NCBI GenBank assembly: GCA_958372035.1
Contig: CATXML010000027.1
Span: forward strand, 1 to 10,914
Direction: 5' to 3'
DNA length: 10,914 nucleotides
Origin: an uncultured Collinsella sp.
GTDB taxonomy: Bacteria > Actinomycetota > Coriobacteriia > Coriobacteriales > Coriobacteriaceae
Part shown: piece after piece, positions 1 to 7,284 of the stretch
Position numbering within the stretch: position 1 is the stretch's first letter
Layout of the letters: each line of letters starts with the position of its first letter
The notes under the pieces: model-generated
Seen by the model: the letters and a program-made list of their open reading frames with translations, nothing else
Database searches by the model: none
Told to the model about the DNA's origin: nothing
Position numbers and translations under genes: made by a program

Positions 1-60
1 GTCGCGCCCTTGAAGTTGAACGTCAGATTGTCCAAATGCGGCCCGCGCAGCGTCGGCCGG

Positions 61-86
61 TTACGGCGTTTGGTAAAACGCCGTAA
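61..86. terminator. Hairpin just beyond pyrE, possible terminator
   Basis: A perfect 11-bp inverted repeat (61-71 with 76-86, arm TTACGGCGTTT) closes on a 4-nt GGTA loop and begins 2 bases beyond the pyrE stop codon at 88-90. Its placement fits a transcription terminator for pyrE on the minus strand. Neither side carries a clear run of T beyond the stem, so it may be a weak or bidirectional terminator, or a barrier protecting the mRNA 3' end. The first 60 bases hold no gene that I can support. Confidence 0.55.
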
Positions 87-87
87 C

Positions 88-768
88 CTACTTAACTCCG
101 TACTGCTCGTAGTAGGCGTCGATAGCGGCCTTGAGCTCGTCATCGATGACGACCTTGCCGTCGATCTCGTGGTTGTAGAGGGTCTCGACGACCTCGGCCA
201 TGGAGACGATGCTCGCGACGGGGAAACCGTACTTGGCCTCGATCTCCTTCTGCGCGGTGGTCACGCCACCCTTGCCGACCTCCATGCGGTTGAGGGAAAC
301 GATAAGGCCCTTGATCTCGACATCGGCAGCAGCCTTGACCTTGGGGTAGGTCTCGTCGATGGACTTGCCGGAGGTGGTGACATCCTCGACCATAATCACG
401 CGGTCGCCGTCCTGGGGCTCATAGCCCAAAAGGTTGCCCTTGTCGGCACCGTGGTCCTTGGCCTCCTTGCGGTCACAGCAGTACTTGACCTCCTTGCCGT
501 ACAGCTCGTGGTAGGCAATGGCGGTCACGACGGCCAGCGGAATGCCCTTGTAGGCCGGTCCAAACAGCACGTCGAAGTCGTCGCCAAAGTTATCGTGAAT
601 GGCCTGGGCGTAATACTCGCCCAGCTTCTTGAGCTGATAGCCCGTCACGTAAGCGCCGGCGTTCATAAAGAACGGGGACTGACGGCCGCTCTTGAGCGTA
701 AAGCTGCCGAACTTAAGAACATCGGACTCGACCATAAACTTGATGAACTCTTGCTTGTAAGCCTCCAT
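88..768 (-). CDS. pyrE: Orotate phosphoribosyltransferase
   Basis: Transfers the phosphoribosyl group of PRPP to orotate to give orotidine 5'-phosphate, the fifth step of de novo pyrimidine synthesis, in the cytoplasm; the family works as a dimer. The 226-residue protein shows the type I phosphoribosyltransferase PRPP loop VIMVEDVTTSGKS (residues 124-136), the orotate/PRPP-side segment LFGPAYKGIPLA (68-79) and the mobile catalytic loop KEAKDHG (101-107), which reaches into the partner active site in known PyrE dimers. Length matches the family. I chose the start at 768 because an AGAGGAG ribosome binding site lies just upstream, and the extra 28 residues of the longer open frame (from 852) do not resemble PyrE. 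No other pyrimidine gene adjoins it here; it is divergent from mgtA and may be transcribed alone. Confidence 0.96.
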   Translation of the reverse strand: MEAYKQEFIKFMVESDVLKFGSFTLKSGRQSPFFMNAGAYVTGYQLKKLGEYYAQAIHDNFGDDFDVLFGPAYKGIPLAVVTAIAYHELYGKEVKYCCDRKEAKDHGADKGNLLGYEPQDGDRVIMVEDVTTSGKSIDETYPKVKAAADVEIKGLIVSLNRMEVGKGGVTTAQKEIEAKYGFPVASIVSMAEVVETLYNHEIDGKVVIDDELKAAIDAYYEQYGVK

Positions 769-897
769 GCGGGCTCCTCTCGTAATCGCGTACGTGTCTT
801 CCAGTTTAGCGCAGGCAAGGCGCGTTGCGGGCGCGCTTTGGGGCCTCAGCATTCTGTAAAGGCTTTGTCAGGGGCAATGGTTTTCCAAACAAAGGGG

Positions 898-926
898 TTG
901 ACACGGCAAACCCCCTCATCAAAAAT
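898..926 (+). promoter_or_regulatory. Possible sigma-A-type promoter for mgtA
   Basis: A perfect TTGACA (898-903) is followed after 17 bases by AAAAAT (921-926), which matches four of six positions of TATAAT. If used, it would give mgtA a leader of roughly 270 nt before its start at 1204. The -10 is weak and the -35 overlaps a GGGGTT/AACCCC dyad (894-899 and 909-914), so the call is tentative. Confidence 0.3.
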
Positions 927-1084
927 ACGGGCGGATTAAAACGGGTACGAGATACCCAAAGCGCGCCGCGCCCGGCCTTAAGGGGGTGTGCCATGGAAGG
1001 CAGCCATAGTCGAAAAACCTGCATGTCGCCCTCGGCACGCCGCGAGGATTCCGCGCACGCATAAGCGCCACTAACCGATCGTCA

Positions 1085-1122
1085 AAACCACCACAAAGGT
1101 GCCTGTCCCTTTGTGGTGGTTT
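1085..1122. repeat. Short repeat hairpin with 15-bp stem
   Basis: Arms 1085-1099 and 1108-1122 are perfectly complementary over 15 bp (AAACCACCACAAAGG and its complement) around an 8-nt loop TGCCTGTC. On the minus strand the loop region reads GGGACAGGCACC, close to the GGGGAC core of the other intergenic hairpins at 4033-4059 and 10844-10914, so it probably belongs to the same broad class of REP-like elements. It lies about 80 bp before mgtA, inside any long mgtA leader, where it could affect transcription or RNA stability. No T-run follows directly. Confidence 0.7.
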
Positions 1123-1203
1123 GAAAGCATGACGTGAGCGACATCTAGGTTTTTTGAAGCAAATACGACACGTACGCTAACTCCCTTCAACAAGGAGGAC
1201 CCT

Positions 1204-3972
1204 ATGCTGATGCTCAAAACCGCCACGGTACTCGAAGCCATCTCCAAGCGCCGCCGCACGGCGCGCCCCGCCGCTCACACCGGCCTTGCCAAGAACACCA
1301 TATTCGCCGCCACCCATAGCGCCGAGGACGCCCTCGTGCTGCTTGACGCCAGGGCTGGCGGACTCGGTACCGAGCACGCCGCCGAGCGCCTAGACGCCGT
1401 CGGCCCCAACACCATCGAGGCGCCGACCAAGACACTCGCCCGCCGCATCGCCGACGCGTTCATCGACCCCTTCGCCGGCATCCTCGCCGCGCTCGCGCTG
1501 GTCTCGCTCTACATCGATGTGCTCGCCGTACCCGAGCCCCAGCGCGACCCCTCCACGGTCATCGTTATCGGCATCATGCTGCTGGTATCTGGCGGCATGA
1601 AGTTTATCCAGGAAGCCCGCAGCGGCAATGCCGCCGAGGCCCTTAAGGACCTGGTTTCCAACACCTGTACCGCCCTGCGCGACGGCGAGCGCCTCGAGAT
1701 TCCCTTCGACGAGCTCGTCCCCGGCGATGTGATCCGTCTCTCTGCCGGCGATATGGTGCCGGCCGATGCCCGCATCATCGCCACGCGCGACCTGTTTGTG
1801 ATCGAGTCTGCACTCACCGGCGAGAGCGAGGCCGTCGAAAAGACCGCTGCCATCACCGTCGCCGAGGGTGCCGACAGCTCCGCGCTGCCGCTCTCTGTCT
1901 GCAAGAACATCGTCTTTACCGGCACCTCCGTGCAAAACGGCACCGCTATGGCACTTGTCGTAGCCACCGGCTCGGACACTTACCTGGGCGGCATCGCCAA
2001 GATACTCAACGGGCGCAGCGAGAAGAGCGCGTTTGACCGCGGTGTCTCGAGCGTCTCCATGCTGCTCGTGCGCCTCATGCTCGTTATGGCGCCGGCCGTC
2101 TTTGCCATCAACGCCGCCACCAAGGGCAACGTCATCGACGCGCTGCTGTTCGCCACGAGCGTGGCCGTGGGCATCACGCCGCAGATGCTTCCCGTCATCG
2201 TGACCACGAGCCTGTCGCAGGGCGCCAAGGACCTCGCCCGTCGCCAGGTTGTCGTCAAGGAGTTGCCGGCGATTCAAAACCTCGGCGCGATGGACGTCCT
2301 GTGCTGCGACAAGACCGGCACCCTCACCGAAGACCGCATCGTGCTCGAGCGCTACCTCAACACCGACGGCAACGAGGACGCGCGCGTGCTGCGCCATGCG
2401 TTTTTGAACAGCTTCTTCCAGACCGGCCTCAAAAACCTTATCGACCTGGCCGTTATCGACCGTGCCGACGTGACGCCCTCGACTGTCGCGCCCGACTCCA
2501 CGCTGGGCCAGAGCCTGCGCGACCGCTATACCAAGGTCGACGAGGTGCCCTTCGATTTCTCACGCCGTCGCCTGAGCGTAGTCGTCGCCGACGCCCAGGG
2601 CAAAACCCAGATGGTTACCAAGGGAGCTGCCGAGGAAATGCTCGAGATTTGCTCCTTTGTCGAGGTTGACTGTGTCGCCCAGCCGCTCAGCGAAAATAAG
2701 CTCGCCCAGATTCGCAAGCAAGTCGCCGAACTCAATGCCGAGGGCCTGCGCGTGATCGCCGTGGCGCAAAAGACCAATCCGCGCTGCGTGGGTGAGTTTG
2801 GCATCGCCGACGAGTGCGACATGGTGCTGATGGGCTTTTTGGCCTTCCTCGATCCGCCCAAGGCAAGTGCCGCCGGCGCCGTCGCCACCCTCGAGGCCAA
2901 GGGCGTGGCGGTCAAGGTCTTAACCGGCGACAACGACCGCGTGGCCGCCACCGTCTGCGAGCAGATCGGCATCGACGCGAGTAACGTCTTGCTGGGCTCC
3001 GAGATCGATGCGCTCGACGACGCCGAGCTTGCCGAGCGCGCTGAGAAAACTCATCTCTTTGCCAAACTCTCGCCGCTGCAGAAGGCGCGCCTGGTGCGCG
3101 TCATGCGCGAGCTGCTCGGTCACACCGTGGGCTTTATGGGCGACGGCATCAACGACGCCGCCGCCATGCGCGCGAGCGACTGCGGTATCTCGGTCGATTC
3201 CGCCGTCGACATCGCCAAGGAATCCGCCGATATCATCTTGCTCCAGAAGGATCTGGGCGTGCTCGAGCGCGGCGCCATCGAAGGCCGTCGCACCTACGGC
3301 AACCTGCTCAAGTACCTCAAGACCACGGTGAGCTCCAACTTTGGCAACGTGCTATCCGTGACTGTCGCGAGCCTGTTCTTGCCGTTTTTGCCCATGAGCG
3401 CGCTGCAGCTGGTGCTGCTGTCGCTGGTCTACGAGATCGTGTGCATCGCGCTGCCGTGGGACACCGTCGACGACGCCTGGACCGCCCGCCCGCGCGCCTG
3501 GGACGCCGCGTCCATCAAGGGCTTCATGCTCGAGTTGGGTCCCGTGAGCTCGCTGTTTGACATCGCGACCTTCGTCGTCCTCTTCTTTGTGGTATGCCCC
3601 GCCGCCGTGGGCGCAAGCTGGTCCGAGCTTGCCGCCGCGGGCAACGTCGCAGGCATGACGGCCTTTGCAGCACTCTTCCAGAGCGGCTGGTTTGTCGAGT
3701 CCATGTGGTCGCAGACACTCGTAATCCACATGCTGCGCTCCCCGCGCCTGCCGAGCGCGCGCGACCACGCCGCGCCCGCGCTGTGCGCCCTCACCGTGCT
3801 GGGCCTGGCGCTCGTCACCTGGCTGCCGGCAAGCCCCGTCGCCGATGCGCTGGGCCTCATGCCGCTGCCGCCGAGCTTCTTCGCGCTGCTCATCGGCATC
3901 GTCACCGCCTATATCGCGCTCACCCAGCTGGTCAAGCGTCGCTACATTGCCCGCCACGGCGAGCTACTGTAG
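1204..3972 (+). CDS. mgtA: Magnesium-importing P-type ATPase (MgtA/MgtB type)
   Basis: A P3B-type ATPase of the inner membrane; characterised relatives couple ATP hydrolysis to Mg2+ uptake. The 922-residue length fits the family. Landmarks in order: actuator-domain TGES (205-208), the TM4 ion-path segment AVGITPQMLPVIV (about 321-333), the phosphorylation motif DKTGTLT with catalytic Asp369, LTGDN (573-577), the hinge MGDGIND (645-651), and a C-terminal block of hydrophobic segments ending near 915. The stretch AIQNLGAMDVLCCDKTGTLTED (about residues 355-376) is typical of MgtA rather than Ca or K/Cu pumps. AAGGAGG at 1192-1198, 5 bases before ATG, fixes the start. One oddity: family members I recall have Glu in the TPEML motif of TM4, whereas this protein has Gln327. 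It stands alone between divergent pyrE and a convergent glycosidase gene. Magnesium specificity is assigned by family. Confidence 0.93.
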   Translation: MLMLKTATVLEAISKRRRTARPAAHTGLAKNTIFAATHSAEDALVLLDARAGGLGTEHAAERLDAVGPNTIEAPTKTLARRIADAFIDPFAGILAALALVSLYIDVLAVPEPQRDPSTVIVIGIMLLVSGGMKFIQEARSGNAAEALKDLVSNTCTALRDGERLEIPFDELVPGDVIRLSAGDMVPADARIIATRDLFVIESALTGESEAVEKTAAITVAEGADSSALPLSVCKNIVFTGTSVQNGTAMALVVATGSDTYLGGIAKILNGRSEKSAFDRGVSSVSMLLVRLMLVMAPAVFAINAATKGNVIDALLFATSVAVGITPQMLPVIVTTSLSQGAKDLARRQVVVKELPAIQNLGAMDVLCCDKTGTLTEDRIVLERYLNTDGNEDARVLRHAFLNSFFQTGLKNLIDLAVIDRADVTPSTVAPDSTLGQSLRDRYTKVDEVPFDFSRRRLSVVVADAQGKTQMVTKGAAEEMLEICSFVEVDCVAQPLSENKLAQIRKQVAELNAEGLRVIAVAQKTNPRCVGEFGIADECDMVLMGFLAFLDPPKASAAGAVATLEAKGVAVKVLTGDNDRVAATVCEQIGIDASNVLLGSEIDALDDAELAERAEKTHLFAKLSPLQKARLVRVMRELLGHTVGFMGDGINDAAAMRASDCGISVDSAVDIAKESADIILLQKDLGVLERGAIEGRRTYGNLLKYLKTTVSSNFGNVLSVTVASLFLPFLPMSALQLVLLSLVYEIVCIALPWDTVDDAWTARPRAWDAASIKGFMLELGPVSSLFDIATFVVLFFVVCPAAVGASWSELAAAGNVAGMTAFAALFQSGWFVESMWSQTLVIHMLRSPRLPSARDHAAPALCALTVLGLALVTWLPASPVADALGLMPLPPSFFALLIGIVTAYIALTQLVKRRYIARHGELL

Positions 3973-4031
3973 CGCCCGAATTGTGGCGCGCGACCCATCA
4001 GGCGGTCAAAAAGTCCCGTCTCAAGTTAAAC

Positions 4032-4118
4032 CACTCATTTAAGCACGTCCCCAATGAGTGCGGCGGAATGGCTCCCCTTGACAGCTTAAAGCCGTCATGC
4101 AGGAACCATTCCGTCGCA
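4032..4118. repeat. Two overlapping repeat hairpins between convergent genes
   Basis: First hairpin: 4032-4039 pairs with 4053-4060 (CACTCATT / AATGAGTG) around a loop that reads GGGGACGTGCTTA on the minus strand. Second hairpin: 4059-4071 pairs with 4106-4118 over 13 bp (TGCGGCGGAATGG / CCATTCCGTCGCA, one G-T wobble), with a smaller TGAC...GTCA stem inside at 4079-4097. The block lies between the mgtA stop (3972) and the glycosidase stop (4162), so it may also act as a bidirectional terminator, although no T-run is present. The 4033-4059 unit recurs, inverted and with 24 of 27 bases identical, at 10844-10870. Confidence 0.72.
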
Positions 4119-4161
4119 GCCTTATGAAAGGGACTGGGTTGTAAATGTTGGAGAAGAGCCG

Positions 4162-5475
4162 TTAGCGCCCAGGGGTCAGGATCACCAGGGCGTCGTGCTC
4201 AAAGGGATGCTGAGCCACGCGCACGGTGCCGTCACCGTTGTCGCGAACGGGCAGCTTGGCGACGCGCTTGTCTTCCATGTCGAGAACCGTCGCCGTCCAG
4301 CCACGCGCGCCGTCGAGCTTAAACTTGAGCGCCGTGGTGCGCGGCAGGTACGTGACGACGCGATCGCCAACGCGCGCCACACGAATGGCCTCGCGCGCGT
4401 CATCGAGGAGCTCCTGCGCCGGAACCACGGCAAGTGCGTCGTCGCCAGCCGTAGCACCCAGGCCGGCAAGCACATGCTCGATCGCGCCAAAGTCCCAAAC
4501 GCCCGCAAACTGCAGACACTCCTGCCAGCGGAACGGCATATCGAAGCCCTCGCCCAGCACCGAGCCCTGGCTCTTGCTAGTCTGCCAGTTCCAAACACCG
4601 TGCGCGCCATAGGTCACACCCGCGCTGGCGCCGGCAAGGATCGACGACCACACACTCGCGCGGCAGTCCTGCGCGGTGAAGCGCCAGTACACATTGCGCG
4701 ACGCACCCATCTGCTCGTAACAAGGCTCAGAGTTGACCATCGGCTTTTTGGGATAGTTGGCGATAAAGTCCTGCGGCAAGTGCCAAGCCTCGGGCTGGCC
4801 CTCGTAGTTGTGGCCGGGCTGGAACATGTAGAAGTCCAAGCGGTCCAGGTACCGTGCCGGGATGGTGCGGTTGCCGCGGTTGATATGCATGGTGCGCAAC
4901 GCCTCGGGCGCGCGATTGACGACTTCGTCGAGGGCATCCTCGTAATAGGCGATCGCCTCGTCGCTGGTAAAGTCGGTATCGCCCGTCACCACGTAAACGG
5001 GGTCGAACTCACCCAGGTTCTCGACGACGCGGGCAACGTGGGCACGGACCTCCTCGCGCGGCATAACCTCGGCACCGCAATGCTCGGCAATCTTGGCGCC
5101 CCAGGTACCGGGCACGTAGTTGCACCACATAAGCACGAGTGCCGGACGAATGCCGTGCTCGACGGCAGCGCGACACATGGCGGCGGCACGATCCCAGTAC
5201 GCTTGGTTGGGTCGGGACCAATCAAAATGCACGCCATCCTCGCTGGCATAGGGCCAAATGCCCAGATCGGGGCAGCAGCGATCCCACTGCGGCAGCGTGT
5301 TGATCTGCAGCACGTTCATGCCCTGCTCGGCGCGACGGGTCAGATAGTAGTCCCAATCGGCCTCGGCAATGCTCGTAAACGCGCTCCAGCACGTATCGGC
5401 AAACCAAAAGAACGGTTTGCCCTCGCACAAAAAGCCATCCTGGCGACCGTTGACGGCCAGCGTTCCCAAACTCAT
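4162..5475 (-). CDS. DUF4038 / apiosidase-like glycoside hydrolase
   Basis: A predicted (beta/alpha)8-barrel glycosidase of the DUF4038 apiosidase-like family (related to GH140), followed by a beta-sandwich of the type often found after it. In the 437-residue protein the N-terminal hallmark is GKPFFWFADTCWSAF (19-33), then RRAEQGMNVLQINTLP (47-62), MHINRGNR (196-203) and AGVTYGAHGVWNW (285-297). Likely acid residues are Asp166 and Asp168 in VVTGDTD and Glu250/Glu254 in NSEPCYE, where the family normally keeps catalytic acids. The C-terminal domain spans about 345-437. No signal peptide is seen, so it should act in the cytoplasm. The start at 5475 is chosen over an in-frame ATG at 5481 because the AAAGGA site (5483-5488) lies 7 bases from the former and only 1 from the latter. 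It is downstream of the PTS gene on the same strand, separated by a terminator. Substrate unknown; apiose is only one possibility. Confidence 0.82.
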   Translation of the reverse strand: MSLGTLAVNGRQDGFLCEGKPFFWFADTCWSAFTSIAEADWDYYLTRRAEQGMNVLQINTLPQWDRCCPDLGIWPYASEDGVHFDWSRPNQAYWDRAAAMCRAAVEHGIRPALVLMWCNYVPGTWGAKIAEHCGAEVMPREEVRAHVARVVENLGEFDPVYVVTGDTDFTSDEAIAYYEDALDEVVNRAPEALRTMHINRGNRTIPARYLDRLDFYMFQPGHNYEGQPEAWHLPQDFIANYPKKPMVNSEPCYEQMGASRNVYWRFTAQDCRASVWSSILAGASAGVTYGAHGVWNWQTSKSQGSVLGEGFDMPFRWQECLQFAGVWDFGAIEHVLAGLGATAGDDALAVVPAQELLDDAREAIRVARVGDRVVTYLPRTTALKFKLDGARGWTATVLDMEDKRVAKLPVRDNGDGTVRVAQHPFEHDALVILTPGR

Positions 5476-5520
5476 CTGCATGTCCTTTCGTTCGATAAAG
5501 GATTTGCGAACCGCCGGAAA

Positions 5521-5545
5521 CTTTCGCGGTAACCCCGCGCGAAAG
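5521..5545. promoter_or_regulatory. Inverted repeat upstream of the glycosidase gene
   Basis: CTTTCGCG (5521-5528) is perfectly repeated in inverted form as CGCGAAAG (5538-5545), with a 9-nt spacer. It lies 46 bases upstream of the glycosidase start at 5475, where it could be an operator or a leader-RNA hairpin. I could not assign a clear -35/-10 pair around it, so the role is unproven. Confidence 0.4.
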
Positions 5546-5612
5546 CCCCCGCCGCTTGGCAAACCCTCGCGGGCGAATCTCACCCGCCCCCCATCAGTCT
5601 ACCTTGCAAGAA

Positions 5613-5644
5613 GGGCCCCGCCGGGCTTGCGCCTGACGGGGCCC
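5613..5644 (-). terminator. Rho-independent-type terminator of the PTS gene
   Basis: The outer stem pairs 5613-5620 with 5637-5644 (GGGCCCCG / CGGGGCCC, 8 bp). After one mismatch, an inner 5-bp stem closes on a tetraloop that is GCAA on the minus-strand transcript, a stable GNRA loop. It begins 41 bases past the PTS stop codon and is followed on the minus strand by TTCTT. The T-tract is short but stem strength and position fit a terminator that limits read-through into the glycosidase gene. Confidence 0.75.
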
Positions 5645-5685
5645 TGTCGTGTAGGTGAGGTCATATGCAACCGAATGGTTTGGCC

Positions 5686-7113
5686 TTAGGCCTCCATCTC
5701 GGCGAGCTCCTCCTTGGAGAAGCCCGTGGCAAAGACGACGGCAGCGGCGATGACAAAGGAGATTGCCATACCGACGACAGCCCAGACGGTGTTCATCTGG
5801 CCACCCTGCAGGTAGTTGGTGAAGACCAGGAAGTTGGAGGCACCGCCTGCGAGGTAATAGGTAACACCCATGAGGCCGGAGAACACAGCGCCGATGGCAC
5901 CGCCGATGAACATGCCGAGCATGGTGCGGCGGAAGCGCATGAGGATACCGAAGAGTGCGGGCTCGGTGACGCCGCCGGCGATGGCGGAGATGACGTAACC
6001 GATGGCGAGAGACTTCTCGTCGGGGTTCTTCATCTTGAGGAAGGCACCGAAGGCGCAGCCCCAGACAGCGGCCATAGCGCAGTTGGTGGAAACGAAGACG
6101 AAGGGATCGTAGCCGGCAGCGATGATCTGAACCTGAGCGAGCAGGATGACGGGCATGTGCATGCCGCAGACCACGAAGAGCTGCCAGAAGGCGCCGAGGA
6201 TGGCCATGACGATCAGGATGCCGATGCCGCCAAGGTCAGCAAGGCCGAAGAGGGCGTTGGCGATCAGCGTACCGATCTCGTTGCCGATCGGAGCGAGGAC
6301 GATGAAGGCAATGGGAATCGTGACAATCATGGTGCAGAACGGCGTGAAGACCGTGGACAGCACGTCGGGCATGACCTTCTTAAAGAACTTCTCAACAAAG
6401 TACAGGACGGGCACCGAGAGAATGATCGGCAGGACGGACTGCTGGTAGTTGGCAGCGGCGATCTGGATGCCGTAGACGGAAATGATTCCGCCACCCTCCT
6501 GAGTCGCGACACTCACGACGGACGGGGCCATGAGAGCGCCGCCGAGGAGCATGCCCAGAACCGGAGAGGCGCCGAGCTTCTTAGCCGCGGCATAACCCAG
6601 GTAGATGGGGATAAAGGTGAACGTGGCCTCGTACAGCGTGGTGTAGAGGAACGTATAGGTCGGGTCGTCGGCCGAGAGCACACCGAGCATGGTGGGGCCG
6701 AGGACGGCCGCGATGGTACGGAACAGACCGCCGGCCATGAGCAGCGGGATGAGCTGGGTCATGGAGCCCGACAGATAGTCAAGGATGATGTTCGGCAGGT
6801 TCTTGAGCTCGAACTTCTGCTTGGAAGCGTCGAGGTTCTCGTTGACGGCCTCACCCTGCTTGACGCCGGAGATGGCGACGAACTCGGCGAGCACCTTGGG
6901 CACGTTCTGGCCAATGATGACCTGGAGCTGGCTGCCGGCGAACTGGCATCCCAGAACACCCTTGACCTTCTTGATCTTCTCCACGTCGGCCTTGCTGTTG
7001 TCCTTGAGCGTCAGACGCAGGCGCGTCATGCAGTTGGTGGCGACGGAAACATTCTCCGCACCGCCCACGAGCTCGAGGACATCGGTGGCAATCTGCTTGT
7101 TATCTACTGCCAT
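5686..7113 (-). CDS. PTS sugar transporter subunit EIIBC (Glc superfamily, beta-glucoside/sucrose type)
   Basis: Imports a sugar across the cytoplasmic membrane and phosphorylates it with phosphate passed from EIIA. In the 475-residue protein the EIIB domain is about 1-80, with the phosphorylated Cys28 in TNCMTRLRL and the conserved GCQFAGSQLQVIIGQNVPKV (55-74). A linker at about 82-110 leads to the EIIC membrane domain (115-465) with many hydrophobic segments and the family motif GGVTEPALFG (380-389), which helps form the sugar site. The protein stops at EELAEMEA with no EIIA domain, so it must take phosphate from a IIA encoded elsewhere. I chose the start at 7113 because GGGGAGGGG lies 3 bases upstream; the ATG at 7128 has no such site and adds only MGRGP. 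The closest types are sucrose, trehalose, beta-glucoside and MurP-like permeases; the sugar cannot be told from sequence. It heads the minus-strand arm from the 7114-7603 control region. Confidence 0.9.
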   Translation of the reverse strand: MAVDNKQIATDVLELVGGAENVSVATNCMTRLRLTLKDNSKADVEKIKKVKGVLGCQFAGSQLQVIIGQNVPKVLAEFVAISGVKQGEAVNENLDASKQKFELKNLPNIILDYLSGSMTQLIPLLMAGGLFRTIAAVLGPTMLGVLSADDPTYTFLYTTLYEATFTFIPIYLGYAAAKKLGASPVLGMLLGGALMAPSVVSVATQEGGGIISVYGIQIAAANYQQSVLPIILSVPVLYFVEKFFKKVMPDVLSTVFTPFCTMIVTIPIAFIVLAPIGNEIGTLIANALFGLADLGGIGILIVMAILGAFWQLFVVCGMHMPVILLAQVQIIAAGYDPFVFVSTNCAMAAVWGCAFGAFLKMKNPDEKSLAIGYVISAIAGGVTEPALFGILMRFRRTMLGMFIGGAIGAVFSGLMGVTYYLAGGASNFLVFTNYLQGGQMNTVWAVVGMAISFVIAAAVVFATGFSKEELAEMEA

Positions 7114-7219
7114 GGGACCCCTCCCCATATCTTCGTGTGCCAGCCCCCTTGGGCTTAGGCACGCCTTTGGCCCGGCGACTATAACCCCTTACGGTTGCCG
7201 GACCCTTGGATACGCTTTT

Positions 7220-7261
7220 GTAAACAAGGTGTTTACTGAACGTTTACAGGCTTTAGTTTAC
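7220..7261. promoter_or_regulatory. Cluster of GTAAAC/GTTTAC boxes near the PTS promoter
   Basis: GTAAAC at 7220-7225 is followed by GTTTAC at 7231-7236, 7242-7247 and 7256-7261, with start-to-start spacings of 11, 11 and 14 bases, so the first three lie on about the same face of the helix. The first pair forms a GTAAAC-N5-GTTTAC dyad. GTAAAC/GTTTAC half-sites are common in operators of LacI-family sugar regulators. The last two boxes would overlap the -10 and start region of the proposed PTS promoter at 7255-7284, as expected for repressor sites. Confidence 0.55.
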
Positions 7262-7284
7262 ACGGAGCGCCGAATTTATGGCAA
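7255..7284 (-). promoter_or_regulatory. Possible PTS gene promoter
   Basis: On the minus strand, TTGCCA (7284-7279; five of six consensus bases) is followed after 18 bases by TAAACT (7260-7255; four of six). Transcription would begin near 7248, giving a leader of about 135 nt. It overlaps the GTAAAC boxes, which would make it repressible. Assigned by eye from hexamer matches only. Confidence 0.35.

Larger units (their letters stand above)
769..1203. promoter_or_regulatory. Divergent pyrE-mgtA intergenic region
   Basis: This 435-bp gap separates pyrE (minus) from mgtA (plus) and must hold promoters for both. I see no convincing protein gene in it; the open frames across it are short and resemble nothing known to me. 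Visible elements are a possible plus-strand promoter at 898-926, a terminator-like hairpin pointing toward pyrE at about 892-916, a short GGGTA/TACCC dyad at 943-957, and the repeat hairpin at 1085-1122. No match to the conserved parts of the M-box magnesium riboswitch was apparent by eye. Confidence 0.6.

Noticed and set aside
3..86. Open frame on the plus strand ending in TAA at 84-86 (…QRRPVTAFGKTP), possibly the C-terminus of a convergent gene
   Set aside because: Only 27 residues are in the window, none recognisable, and its end coincides with the hairpin that better explains the sequence.
10..939. 309-residue plus-strand open frame rich in Val, Leu and Asp
   Set aside because: It is antisense to pyrE, whose motifs and ribosome binding site are clear; the composition is typical of a reverse-complement shadow in GC-rich DNA.
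806..1024. 72-residue minus-strand open frame upstream of pyrE
   Set aside because: No convincing ribosome binding site or family motif, and it overlaps the probable promoter region.
926..1203. Possible M-box (Mg2+) riboswitch before mgtA
   Set aside because: None of the conserved M-box segments could be found by eye; a covariance-model search (Infernal with the Rfam M-box model) would be decisive.
3972..3989. GCGCC/GGCGC hairpin at the end of mgtA as a terminator
   Set aside because: The stem is only 5 bp, overlaps the stop codon and has no T-run, so it is easily a chance match in GC-rich DNA.
4195..5532. 445-residue plus-strand open frame opposite the glycosidase
   Set aside because: The minus-strand protein shows conserved DUF4038 motifs; the plus frame shows none.
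5665..7158. 497-residue plus-strand open frame rich in Gly, Asp and Glu
   Set aside because: It is the complement of the PTS EIIBC gene; no ribosome binding site or family resemblance.
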